Assembly: GCA_002383325.1 (NCBI GenBank)
Contig: DFYJ01000111.1
Location: forward strand, 25,183-50,103
Reading direction: 5' to 3'
Source of the DNA: Candidatus Aminicenantes bacterium UBA4085
GTDB taxonomy: Bacteria > Acidobacteriota > Aminicenantia > Aminicenantales > UBA4085
Length of the DNA: 24,921 nt
This document shows, piece after piece, positions 1 to 7,254 of this stretch. A program made the translations under genes and the position numbers. Every line of letters begins with the position of its first letter. The stretch's first letter is position 1. The notes beneath the pieces were generated by a model. It was not told where the DNA came from. It ran no database searches and worked only from the letters and a program-made list of their open reading frames with translations.

Positions 1-1238
1 CGCCGCAGGACGGCGGAGGCGTAGCGGGGATGGACCGAGTCGAGCTTCTCCAGGAGATTCCAAGCCGGGGCGTTGGAGATCCTCAGGTATTCGTTGCCGG
101 GCTGAAGCGAGGCCTGATGGGCGCAGTTGGCCACGCTGAGAAGGAGCCGCAGGACGATCAGGGAGAAGAGCTGATCGATCTCGAGCTCGGAAGCCGGGCA
201 TTCGGCCTGGTAACCGGCCGTGACTTCGGCCGCGGCCGCGAGCGGGTCTTCCTTGCCCAGCATGGCGTAGGCGCAAGCCACGGCGGCATCGGAGACGGCG
301 AAGGATCGGACCATGTCCCCAAAGTCGATCACGGCGGCCGCGCGGCGGGCGAAGGCCGGATCGTCCGCGGCGGGCGGAGCAATGATGACGTTGTAGTCGT
401 TGGCGTCGTTGTGGACCACGGAGCGGGGCAAGCCGCCCCAAAACGGCGCGGAATCGCGCTCGATCCGGGCCAGGTGGCGATCGAGAAGGGCCCGGCGGGC
501 GGAGTCGGCGATGAGGGAGCCGTGCCGGCGAACAACATCCAGACCGCCGTCAAGGGTCCATAAGAGCGGGCGGCCGGTCATGGGATGGTCGAAGCCCCGC
601 AGTCCCCGCGACAGGCGGCCGGTGATGCGTCCGACATCCCGAAGCAGCCCGGGCGTATGGGGCTTGACCGCAGCCAGAGGAGCGCCTTCGGCGTAGGAGA
701 CGAGCCGTACGAAGTGGCGCTCTCCTCCGGCCGGCGTGAAGGCCGAGATGAGCTCGCCCTGGAGATTGGGGAAGACCCGCGGCGCGAGGCCGGGTTCCCT
801 CTCGGCCAGCCGGGCCATGGCCGCATTCTGCATGTCCAGAACCGCTTTTTCCTCATCGGGATTGGCAATTTTCAGCACGTATCTCGAATTAGCAGACACA
901 TACTTAATTGAATTAGCAGACACATACTCATTTCTATCTGGAACGGGAGAATCCTCCCCCCTCCCAACCGCATCGCCCGCAATTGATGAATTAACATCCT
1001 CATACGAAGCATAAATGGCTTCCCTATCCAGGGGGAAGTCCGGTTGGGCTTCGAGTCGGAAATGAGTATGTGTCTGGAAATTAAAATTGGTATGTGTCTG
1101 GTAATTTGGGGACAGGAGGAAGTTTTGGTCGCGCTCACCGGGCAGGACTTCGACCCGGGCTGCGATACCGAACAGCGCCTCCGCCAGTCGGGCCGCCTCG
1201 CCGGCCGTGAATCGGGGAGCGCGGTCGACGGAAGTCAT
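1..1238 (-). CDS. APH-fold phosphotransferase (partial, likely N-terminal part of a class-III aminotransferase fusion)
   Basis: Reading from the ATG at 1238, the frame stays open to the left window edge (412 codons), so the C-terminus is missing. The product is an aminoglycoside-phosphotransferase/choline-kinase fold. It shows GERDQNFLL near residue 35, the catalytic-lysine strand YVLKIANP (K123), the catalytic loop HNDANDYN (H276-N283) and the metal-binding DFG (D305). ERDQNF followed by VLKIAN is typical of the kinase module at the start of large proteins carrying a PLP class-III aminotransferase domain; the missing end may hold that domain, but this is inference. Residues 43-118 are encoded by an AT-rich foldback repeat (885-1112) inserted just before the catalytic-lysine strand without breaking the frame. 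The gene starts 7 bases after the HhH gene's stop codon, so the two are probably co-transcribed. No good Shine-Dalgarno is seen. Substrate unknown. Confidence 0.8.
   Translation of the reverse strand, partial: MTSVDRAPRFTAGEAARLAEALFGIAARVEVLPGERDQNFLLSPNYQTHTNFNFQTHTHFRLEAQPDFPLDREAIYASYEDVNSSIAGDAVGRGEDSPVPDRNEYVSANSIKYVSANSRYVLKIANPDEEKAVLDMQNAAMARLAEREPGLAPRVFPNLQGELISAFTPAGGERHFVRLVSYAEGAPLAAVKPHTPGLLRDVGRITGRLSRGLRGFDHPMTGRPLLWTLDGGLDVVRRHGSLIADSARRALLDRHLARIERDSAPFWGGLPRSVVHNDANDYNVIIAPPAADDPAFARRAAAVIDFGDMVRSFAVSDAAVACAYAMLGKEDPLAAAAEVTAGYQAECPASELEIDQLFSLIVLRLLLSVANCAHQASLQPGNEYLRISNAPAWNLLEKLDSVHPRYASAVLR
886..1107. mobile_element. Foldback (MITE/REP-like) element 1, inside the APH kinase gene
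   Basis: AT-rich insert in GC-rich coding DNA. On the left, an 18-base unit (GAATTAGCAGACACATAC) occurs perfectly twice, at 886-903 and 910-927, with a 24-base pitch. On the right, GTATGTGTCTG occurs at 1066-1076 and 1090-1100, also with a 24-base pitch. The two sides are inverted copies about one centre near 996: 917-933 pairs perfectly with 1060-1076, and 893-903 with 1090-1100. A further inner inverted pair is CCCAACCG 963-970 and CGGTTGGG 1041-1048. The right end continues into GGGGACAGG. No transposase is encoded, so any mobility would need a protein acting in trans, possibly a Y1/REP-associated tyrosine transposase (inference). The insert is open in the host gene's frame. Confidence 0.75.
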
Positions 1239-1245
1239 GCGCGGG

Positions 1246-1803
1246 CTACCGGATGACGACCAGGTTCCGGATCCGGGCGAAGGTCCTGGTCCCGATCCCT
1301 CCCACTTTCATCAAGTCTTCGATCTTGGCGAACGGCCGCTTCTCGATGATGCGGTAGGCTAGACCCGCGCCTATACCCGGCAGGGCTTCGAGCATCTTGC
1401 GCTCGGCGGTGTTGATGTTGACCTTCTCGCCCGGCGCCAAGCGGTATTCAGCCTTCCGCCAATGGCCCTTGCGGCCGGAGCCGATCGTCAGATACGGCCG
1501 CACGGCGTCGATCTGGACCTTGTTCAGGCCGACCTTGACCAACTCGTCCAGGCTGCGGAACGGCCGGGCGGCTACGATCTTGGCCGCCAAGTCCTGATTC
1601 AGGCCCTTGATAGCCGCGAGCTGACCCGCGGTGGCGGCGTTCAGGTCGATCGGCTTGACCTGGGCGGTTTCGGCAGCGCGCCTCCAAGCCGAAGCCGCGA
1701 CGCCTCCAGCCCCCTCCGCCGAGGACGCGGCCAGCGCGGCCGCCAAGCCGGCGGCCATCCAAACCTTCGTCTTCATCCCCCTATTCGTTCTTGGCGCCCT
1801 CAT
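1246..1803 (-). CDS. Exported helix-hairpin-helix (ComEA-like) protein with two HhH units
   Basis: 185 residues from the ATG at 1803, chosen because GGAGGGG lies about 4 bases upstream. The next in-frame ATG (residue 10) has a G-run touching it, which is too close. Residues 12-33 form an Ala-rich hydrophobic signal peptide or anchor. Two ComEA-type HhH modules follow: residues 49-107 (starting KPIDLNAATAGQLAAIKGL) and 127-184 (starting KVNINTAERKMLEALPGIG). Each has the N-x-A start and the hairpin glycines, although the first has GLN where GIG is usual. ComEA-family proteins bind incoming double-stranded DNA at the cell surface during natural transformation, so extracytoplasmic DNA binding is the likely role. 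It lies 23 bases downstream of the VKOR-DsbA gene and 7 bases upstream of the APH kinase. It lacks the single-HhH layout of classical ComEA, so competence is not proven. Confidence 0.8.
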   Translation of the reverse strand: MRAPRTNRGMKTKVWMAAGLAAALAASSAEGAGGVAASAWRRAAETAQVKPIDLNAATAGQLAAIKGLNQDLAAKIVAARPFRSLDELVKVGLNKVQIDAVRPYLTIGSGRKGHWRKAEYRLAPGEKVNINTAERKMLEALPGIGAGLAYRIIEKRPFAKIEDLMKVGGIGTRTFARIRNLVVIR

Positions 1804-1826
1804 CGTCCCCTCCTCCCCTTCCCGCC

Positions 1827-3110
1827 TTATTTTCCAGCTCCCGGTCGGACCGCCGGCTTTGAGTCTTCCCAATTCTCGATGAAACGGCCCGCGCCGGGCT
1901 TTTCCGCGCGGTCCAGGACGGCCTGCAGGATGGCCTTCATGTTCTCGTAGGGCAGGGTCCCGATGACCATCCGTCCGTTGATGATCATGGTCGGGGTGGA
2001 GCGGATGCCGTGGGAATATTTATCGGAGGTCTTCTCGTACTCCGCCCCGGTCTGGATGATGCGGTCAAGCATGGCCCGAGTCCCCGGATCGGTCAAGGCC
2101 GCCTCCAAGCCGTAGCGCGCCATCAGATCGGCCCTCCACTCGGGCTTCTTGGCCTCCTGGTAACTGGCGAAAATCTCCTCCAACAGGGACGGGAAGCGCC
2201 CCGGATCATGGGCCGCGATGAGAGCTAGGTCGCAACCGCCCGGATGGATGTCCTTCTCGACAACGTCGTTGCACTTGCCCTCCAGGGGAAAGAACTGGAA
2301 GGCGATGTTCATCTTGCCCGGGAAGTCCCTCTTCAGCTGGTTCAGCTGCTGGTGAAGGAAAAGGCAGTCGGGGCAGGTGAAGTCGGAATACTCGATGATC
2401 CGGATCGGCGCATCCTCCCAACGCTCGGCGGCCGAGGCCACCCGGTAGGGCGAGATAAAGCTTGGCTCGGGGACGACGGCCAAGCCATAGAACTCCTCGA
2501 CCATCTTGGCCGCTGTGCCGCCCCGCTGGGCCTGCCGCTTGGCCGCCGTGAACTCGTGGAAGCCGTAGCCGCCCGCGCCGAGCCCGACGGCGGCGGCGAT
2601 CAGGACGGCGATGGACGGCTTGAGATAGGAACCCAAGAGGCGGCCGATCCCCCGGCCCCCGCCGCGCAGCCCGAATTTCCAGAAGAGGAAGAAGCTGATC
2701 AGGGAGAAGAGGTAGTACCCGCTGCAGAGCAAGCAGACCTTCTTGAGAGCGAAGATGGAGTACCCCAGGAGGGCCAGGACGCCCACGGCATTGAGCAGGG
2801 CCAGCGACTTGTTGGACCGCTCGAAGCGCGGCGAGGGGAAGACGGCGCCCAGCACGACGAGGGCTCCGACGACCAGCCCGGGCCAGCCCATCGGCACACC
2901 CCAAACCTGGGCGATCGAAGAGAAGGCCGAAGCGTCGCAGTTGAAGAAAGCGCTGATGTCGCAGAAGGCGCCCTTGTAGATCGAGTCGGGGAAGTTGGCC
3001 AGGTAGAAATGGCGGATGGTCATGATCGAAGAGGCGATCATGCCCGACCCGGCCAGGAAGCTCCATAATCGTCGCCAGGGATGGTTGCCGACTGTTAAGG
3101 CGTGTTCCAT
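1827..3110 (-). CDS. VKOR-DsbA fusion: membrane disulfide-bond-forming protein
   Basis: 427 residues from the ATG at 3110. AGGAGG about 6 bases upstream decides this start over an upstream in-frame codon. Residues 15-150 are a vitamin K epoxide reductase four-helix membrane domain with loop cysteines C50 and C58 (CDISAFFNC) and the quinone-side C126-L-L-C129. After another membrane segment (about 164-182), residues 235-400 form a thioredoxin/DsbA domain with active site C246-P-D-C249, a second cysteine pair (C280, C293) and the cis-proline loop STPTMIING (P373). VKOR reoxidises DsbA with quinone, so one polypeptide makes periplasmic disulfides and passes the electrons to the membrane. The placement directly ahead of a ComEA-like gene recalls the need of competence proteins for oxidants such as BdbDC, but this is only context. 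Confidence 0.93.
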   Translation of the reverse strand: MEHALTVGNHPWRRLWSFLAGSGMIASSIMTIRHFYLANFPDSIYKGAFCDISAFFNCDASAFSSIAQVWGVPMGWPGLVVGALVVLGAVFPSPRFERSNKSLALLNAVGVLALLGYSIFALKKVCLLCSGYYLFSLISFFLFWKFGLRGGGRGIGRLLGSYLKPSIAVLIAAAVGLGAGGYGFHEFTAAKRQAQRGGTAAKMVEEFYGLAVVPEPSFISPYRVASAAERWEDAPIRIIEYSDFTCPDCLFLHQQLNQLKRDFPGKMNIAFQFFPLEGKCNDVVEKDIHPGGCDLALIAAHDPGRFPSLLEEIFASYQEAKKPEWRADLMARYGLEAALTDPGTRAMLDRIIQTGAEYEKTSDKYSHGIRSTPTMIINGRMVIGTLPYENMKAILQAVLDRAEKPGAGRFIENWEDSKPAVRPGAGK

Positions 3111-3144
3111 GGGGGCCTCCTGTGCGGTCCATTCTATCAAAAAA

Positions 3145-3420
3145 AATAGGGGTACAGTATACGTAATTCCCTATTTCCATTGGCGAGTCCCCGCAACAAT
3201 TAGGGGGACACCCTACATAACTCCCTAATTATCAAACCTCCCTTCACAACCGTTTCAGGTTAGAAAAATTCAAATACCTATTGGCAATGATCACATCGAT
3301 GGCAGTCTCTGCCCAGATTTGGAATTCGGGAGTAATGTAGGGTGTCCCGGAATTCCAGGCGAAATTCCATGCCGGCCTCACGACTCGGAAATAGGGATTT
3401 ATGTATACTGTACCCCTATT
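3145..3420. mobile_element. Foldback (MITE/REP-like) element 2 in a divergent intergenic region
   Basis: This fills nearly all of the 322-base gap between the VKOR-DsbA gene and the nucleosidase gene. Outer arms 3145-3178 and 3387-3420 are inverted copies matching at about 32 of 34 bases, beginning AATAGGGGTACAGTATAC. Inner arms 3198-3230 and 3321-3354 are a second inverted pair with the core GACACCCTACAT (3207-3218 against 3335-3346). Outer and inner units share one plan, roughly AATAGGGG, ACA, TA, TCCCTA, TT, so each unit is itself a small palindrome like a REP. The middle (3231-3320) shows no gene. It ends 13 bases before the downstream start codon and about 35 bases before the divergent one, so the promoters of both genes probably lie in or at this element. 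Each outer arm carries an outward-pointing TATACT. Confidence 0.8.
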
Positions 3421-3432
3421 ATGGAGAGAAGC

Positions 3433-4218
3433 ATGCGACGGCAGCTAGTGGGATGCGCCCTTGGGCTACTGGGAATCATCGCGGCCTGCGGGTACCGGGC
3501 GGAGAGCCGCACGGCAGCCGCTCTACCCGCCGCCGTCCTCGTTTCGGCCAACGCCGAATGGGACGTCGTCCGGACGCTCTTCCCGGACGAGTCGTACACG
3601 AAGTCGCCTTTCGGCGAGTACTTCCTCCGCGACTTCGCCCTCGCCGACGGCTCGTCACGACGCGTACTCGTCTTCCACGGCGGATGGGGCAAGGTGGCGG
3701 CCGCCGCTTCCACCCAATACGTCATTGACCACTTCGACCCGGGCCTTCTCGTCAACCTGGGAACCTGCGGCGGATTCGAGGGGGCCATCGAGCGGGGCGC
3801 CGTCGTCTTGGCCGAACGGACCGTGATCTACGACATCATCGAGCGGATGGGCGACGCCGACGAGGCCATTCAAGACATGGCCACGACGCTGGACCTGTCC
3901 TGGCTGTCCGGAAAGCCTCCACTCGAAGTCGTCCGCGGTACGCTCGTCTCCGGCGACCAGGATCTCGATCCCACGGCCGTCTCCGCGCTTCGGGCCAAGC
4001 ATGGAGCTCCGGCGGGAGACTGGGAATCCGGGGCCATCGCCTACACGGCCGCGCGCAGCGGCAAGCGCCTTCTCATCCTGCGCGGCGTCACCGACCTGGT
4101 CGGTTCCCGCGGCGGCGAGGCCTACGGCAAGATCGAGGTCTTCCGGACCGCGACCCGCACAGTGATGAGGAGGCTCTTCGACTCCCTCCCCGCCTGGCTG
4201 GCGATGTCCGGCAGCTAG
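3433..4218 (+). CDS. Lipoprotein of the PNP/MTA-SAH nucleosidase superfamily
   Basis: 261 residues. The ATG at 3433 is preferred over the one at 3421 because GGAGAG (3423-3428) sits at proper distance and the N-terminus then reads as a clean lipoprotein signal ending IIAAC, with C19 as the lipid-modified residue. The rest matches the PNP_UDP_1 fold: strand VLVSANAEWDVV (35-46), a glycine-rich segment GWGKVAAAAS (84-93), VNLGTCGGF (107-115), and DWESGAIA (196-203), whose E198 matches the ribose-binding/catalytic Glu of MTA/SAH nucleosidase. RGVTDLV (217-223) follows, with D221 matching the catalytic Asp. The likely reaction is cleavage of a purine or related nucleoside. An extracytoplasmic lipid-anchored location is unusual for this family, so a nutrient-scavenging role is inferred. 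The gene begins right after foldback element 2. Confidence 0.8.
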   Translation: MRRQLVGCALGLLGIIAACGYRAESRTAAALPAAVLVSANAEWDVVRTLFPDESYTKSPFGEYFLRDFALADGSSRRVLVFHGGWGKVAAAASTQYVIDHFDPGLLVNLGTCGGFEGAIERGAVVLAERTVIYDIIERMGDADEAIQDMATTLDLSWLSGKPPLEVVRGTLVSGDQDLDPTAVSALRAKHGAPAGDWESGAIAYTAARSGKRLLILRGVTDLVGSRGGEAYGKIEVFRTATRTVMRRLFDSLPAWLAMSGS

Positions 4219-4416
4219 CTGCGCCGCCATTTCCGCCATCCGCACCGCCTTGACACCTCCCTCGGCCGCGTCCGTCCAACCGTCTTCTTCGCCGCCCATC
4301 CCCCAGCCCGGCCCCCCCCCAAGTTCCCGTCCAGCGCTGAAAGGCCCCTTGATCGCAAGCCATTTTTGGCCGAGAATGAACTCCTCTCGCCCGCACGCGG
4401 GGAACGCCTGCCCCGC

Positions 4417-4433
4417 CCATTCCGTAGGAATGG
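4417..4433. repeat. Short perfect hairpin with CCGTAGG-type core, upstream of the M28 gene
   Basis: CCATTCC and GGAATGG flank GTA, a perfect 7-base stem lying 31 bases before the M28 start. The core ATTCCGTAGGA also appears in the middle of foldback element 3 (18096-18105), which suggests a shared repeat family. The rest of the 246-base gap 4219-4464 is C-rich and shows no gene or convincing promoter. Confidence 0.5.
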
Positions 4434-4464
4434 CAGACGGAGCTTGAAAGAAGCGGAGAATCCC

Positions 4465-6669
4465 ATGAATCTCAAACGATCGATCCTCACCGCCCTTATG
4501 ATCACCGCCGCCGGCCTGTCCATCGCCTTCTCTCAAGTCCGCGAGACAGGCTCGCTGTTCGACGGGCTCAGCCCGCGCACCGGGCTCCTCCTCACGGACG
4601 ACGTCGTCGTGACCCTGATCCAAAACAGCTCCGGCGACCTGGCCCGCAACACCGTGGCCCGGCTTTCGCTTTGGGACCGCAGCCAGGTGACCCCGGGCTA
4701 TCGCCGCGCCGCTGAATGGATGGCCGAGCGGGCCCGCGAGATCGGTCTCAAGGACGTAGCCATCGAGGAGTACCCCTCCGACGGGAAAGCCCAATATTTC
4801 GGCAACGGGACCGAACGGTTGTGGAAGGTCCGCAAGGGCGAGCTGTGGGTCACATCCCCGTTCCGCCTCAAGCTGACCTCTTCCGACGAGATGCCGATCT
4901 CGCTGGCCCGCAACAGCACGACCGCTGACGTCGAGGCCGAACTTATCGACGTGGGCGAGGGGACAAGCGACCGCGACTACGCCTCCGTCGACGTCAAGAG
5001 CAAGATCGTCCTGGCCTCCGGGTCGCCTTTTGTCGTTGTGATGAAGGCCGTGAACCAGAAAGGCGCTCTCGGGGTCCTCTCCTCCGCCGTAGTGCCTTCC
5101 TTTGATCTCCAGAACCGCCTGCCGGGTGATTACCCCTCTCAAGTGGGCTGGAACAGCATTCAAGCCCCGCGGGACGACCAGCCCGGCCGCTTTGCTTTCC
5201 TGATCTCATCGCGCCGGGCCCAGGAGCTGAAGGGCCTTCTGAAAAAAGGCCCCGTCAAGGTCCGCGCAACCGTGGACGCGGAGCTTCTGCCCGGCAGCCT
5301 GGACGTGGTCAGCGGGGTCATTCCCGGCGCTTCGCCCGACGCCGGCGAAGTCGTGATCACCGCCCACCTCGACCATTACAAGCCGGGAGCCAACGACAAC
5401 GCCTCGGGCAGCGCGGCCATCCTGGAGATGGCCCGCACGATGCGGAGCCTGATCGACGCCGGGACGCTGCCGCCGCCGACCCGCACGATCCGATTCCTCT
5501 GGGTTCCCGAGTACAGCGGCACCTGGGCCTGGTTTTCCAAGCACCTGAACGACCCGGTCCGGCGCGTCCTGGAGCTGAACTTCGACATGGTCGGTGAGAA
5601 CGTCAAGAGCACCAATGCGGTCTTCTCGGTCTCCTACTCCCCCGACGCGAACCCGTCCTTCCTTAACGGCCTGGCCGAGTCGATCGTGGACTTCATCAAC
5701 CGCCATAACGACGACCGCTACCCGACGAGGCCCGATCTGCAGGCCGTCTCGCTGTCCGGGTCCCGCGACCGCATCGGCATCCGCATGGCGCCCTACATGA
5801 CCGGCACCGACCACGAGCTGTTCAACAACGCCGGCATCCCGGGTACGACCTTGGGCGTGTTCCCCGACGACCACTACCACTCGAGCCTCGATTCCATCGA
5901 GCAGGTGGACGCCACCCAGCTCCACCGCGCCGTCGTCTTCGGCCTGATCGGCATGACCACGGCCGCCTATGCCGGCGACGCCCAAACCGCCGACCTGGCC
6001 TGGCAGTCGCTCCTCTACGGAAGGCAGCGGGCCGCGGACGCCGAATCGGAGGCCGCCCGCTCCCTGCTGGCGGCGACGAAGGCGGGATTCGCTTCCGCCG
6101 ACATGGCCGCTAAAGCCTCGCTGCGGCACGTCTATAGGCGCGAGCAGGCCGCCGTCGCCACGTGCGCCGCATTCGCTTCCCATGCCGAAGCCAAGCGCCA
6201 GGTCGAGAGGGCGGCGGCGATGATGGAGGGCGACCTGCCGGCGGCCGAGAAGCGGCTCGAGAGTCTGGCCGCGGCCCGGGCCAAGGAGCTGGGCGCCGTC
6301 CGGACCGGAGCCGCCCCGAGCGAAGCCGACAAGCGCGCCGCCCGGCTTGTTCCGGATTGGGAGCCGGGGATGCGGCTGATGAGCATCAACGGGGCCATCA
6401 CCAAGGCCGGAAGCGGCAAGGACGTGCCGATCCTTAAAGCCCAAACGGCTCTTATCGGCGCGATGAACGCCCTGCGGGCCCGAGGCGTGGGCGAGCTGCG
6501 GCTCATGGGGTTGGCCAACGCCCCCGCTACATGGGTGGACGGCCGGAGATCGATCCTGGAAATCGCCGAGGCCATGGCTGTGGAGTACGCGCCGATCGCG
6601 GCCGACGCGCTGGAGGCCTATTTCAGGATCTTCGAGAAAGCGGGTGCCATGAAAATCATGGAAAAGTGA
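4465..6669 (+). CDS. Exported M28-family metallopeptidase with PA-like insert
   Basis: 734 residues from the ATG at 4465, with GGAG about 6 bases upstream and a signal peptide (residues 1-23, ending IAFSQ). Residues 100-275 look like a protease-associated insert. The zinc peptidase core spans about 280-500: HLDH (H301, D303), GANDNASG (D311), VPEYSG (E349), NFDMVG (D374) and a late DDHYHSSLD (H470/H472). These match the H-D, D, E, D, H order of M28 aminopeptidases. In M28 the acidic pair is normally Glu-Glu; here it is E349-Y350, so the zinc-binding second Glu is replaced by Tyr, as may occur in a divergent subgroup. Residues 500-734 are an alpha-helical, charged C-terminal region I do not recognise. 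Role: probable periplasmic or secreted aminopeptidase for peptide scavenging. Confidence 0.87.
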   Translation: MNLKRSILTALMITAAGLSIAFSQVRETGSLFDGLSPRTGLLLTDDVVVTLIQNSSGDLARNTVARLSLWDRSQVTPGYRRAAEWMAERAREIGLKDVAIEEYPSDGKAQYFGNGTERLWKVRKGELWVTSPFRLKLTSSDEMPISLARNSTTADVEAELIDVGEGTSDRDYASVDVKSKIVLASGSPFVVVMKAVNQKGALGVLSSAVVPSFDLQNRLPGDYPSQVGWNSIQAPRDDQPGRFAFLISSRRAQELKGLLKKGPVKVRATVDAELLPGSLDVVSGVIPGASPDAGEVVITAHLDHYKPGANDNASGSAAILEMARTMRSLIDAGTLPPPTRTIRFLWVPEYSGTWAWFSKHLNDPVRRVLELNFDMVGENVKSTNAVFSVSYSPDANPSFLNGLAESIVDFINRHNDDRYPTRPDLQAVSLSGSRDRIGIRMAPYMTGTDHELFNNAGIPGTTLGVFPDDHYHSSLDSIEQVDATQLHRAVVFGLIGMTTAAYAGDAQTADLAWQSLLYGRQRAADAESEAARSLLAATKAGFASADMAAKASLRHVYRREQAAVATCAAFASHAEAKRQVERAAAMMEGDLPAAEKRLESLAAARAKELGAVRTGAAPSEADKRAARLVPDWEPGMRLMSINGAITKAGSGKDVPILKAQTALIGAMNALRARGVGELRLMGLANAPATWVDGRRSILEIAEAMAVEYAPIAADALEAYFRIFEKAGAMKIMEK

Positions 6670-6725
6670 CCGGCCTCGCTCTCCGATAGACAAGAAAACT
6701 ACGCCGAACGGAATTTAAATAATGT

Positions 6726-6754
6726 TTGACACATCAATATTTGTATATTACAAT
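6726..6754 (+). promoter_or_regulatory. Sigma-70-type promoter of marR-hgcA-hgcB
   Basis: TTGACA (6726-6731), an exact 17-base spacer, and TACAAT (6749-6754, 5 of 6 consensus). It lies in an AT-rich stretch about 30 bases before the MarR start codon. This is the best promoter in the window. Confidence 0.8.
6741..6753. promoter_or_regulatory. Putative MarR operator overlapping the -10 box
   Basis: TTGTA-TAT-TACAA is a perfect 5-base inverted repeat around a 3-base centre. It covers the end of the spacer and most of the -10 hexamer. MarR proteins usually bind such AT-rich palindromes as dimers, and a site here would block RNA polymerase, giving autorepression of the operon. Binding is inferred from position and symmetry only. 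Confidence 0.55.
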
Positions 6755-6783
6755 TATGGTTACGGTAAACTTTAGGATTTTAC

Positions 6784-7254
6784 ATGGAAGAACAAAAAAT
6801 TAGGAATCTGCGGGAAAAACTTCGCATCCTCGAACGCGAGTCCGGCGGAGTCTTTGAGGGCCAAGATGACTGCTGCGGGGTGACGGCAGCCCAATGCCAC
6901 ACACTCCTTGAAATCGGCTCTCGCGGCGAGATTAGCCTGATCGACCTGGCCGCCGCTCTCGGCCTGGACGCCAGCACCATGAGCCGGACGATCCAAGGCC
7001 TGGTCCTGATCGGCCTTGTCGACCGCCAGGCCAGCCAGGAAGACCGGCGCTTCGTGAAGATCAGCCTGACCGGCCAGGGCCGCCGGGTCATGGCCGACAT
7101 TGAGACCCGCTACAACGCCTACTACGACCAAGTCATCGCCCTTCTGCCTGAAGACAGGCGCGGCGGCGTGCTGGCCGCCATCGGCGAATTCGCCGACGCG
7201 ATCCGCACGCTCAACGAATCGACCGGCTGCTGCCGAAAAGGACGCCGGCCATGA
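6784..7254 (+). CDS. Cysteine-rich MarR-family regulator of the hgcAB operon
   Basis: 156 residues. The ATG at 6784 is preceded by TAGGA six bases upstream. The winged helix-turn-helix is clear: ISLIDLAAALGLDASTMSRT (50-69) as the recognition region, then LVLIGLVDRQASQEDRRFVK (73-92) as the wing with the D-R-R motif typical of MarR. There are five cysteines: C30-C31 and C38 in DDCCGVTAAQC ahead of the DNA-binding domain, and C149-C150 near the end. Such paired cysteines suit sensing of a thiophilic metal or metalloid, or of redox state, though no ligand can be read from sequence. Its TGA overlaps the hgcA ATG (ATGA at 7251-7254), so the genes are co-transcribed and probably translationally coupled. 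The palindrome in its own promoter suggests autoregulation. Confidence 0.9.
   Translation: MEEQKIRNLREKLRILERESGGVFEGQDDCCGVTAAQCHTLLEIGSRGEISLIDLAAALGLDASTMSRTIQGLVLIGLVDRQASQEDRRFVKISLTGQGRRVMADIETRYNAYYDQVIALLPEDRRGGVLAAIGEFADAIRTLNESTGCCRKGRRP

Noticed and set aside
886..1107. CRISPR-like reading of the 24-base-spaced repeats in element 1
   Set aside because: Only two copies per side, in inverted orientation, with 6-base spacers and no cas genes.
1..1238. Pseudogene call for the APH kinase because of the insertion
   Set aside because: Codon-by-codon reading from 1238 through the insert into the catalytic-lysine strand shows no stop or frameshift, and downstream catalytic motifs are intact.
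3655..5163. Long open frame on the minus strand opposite the nucleosidase and M28 genes (502 codons)
   Set aside because: No family motif, low-complexity Gly/Arg/Asp-rich translation; it is the antisense shadow of high-GC codons in two well-supported genes.
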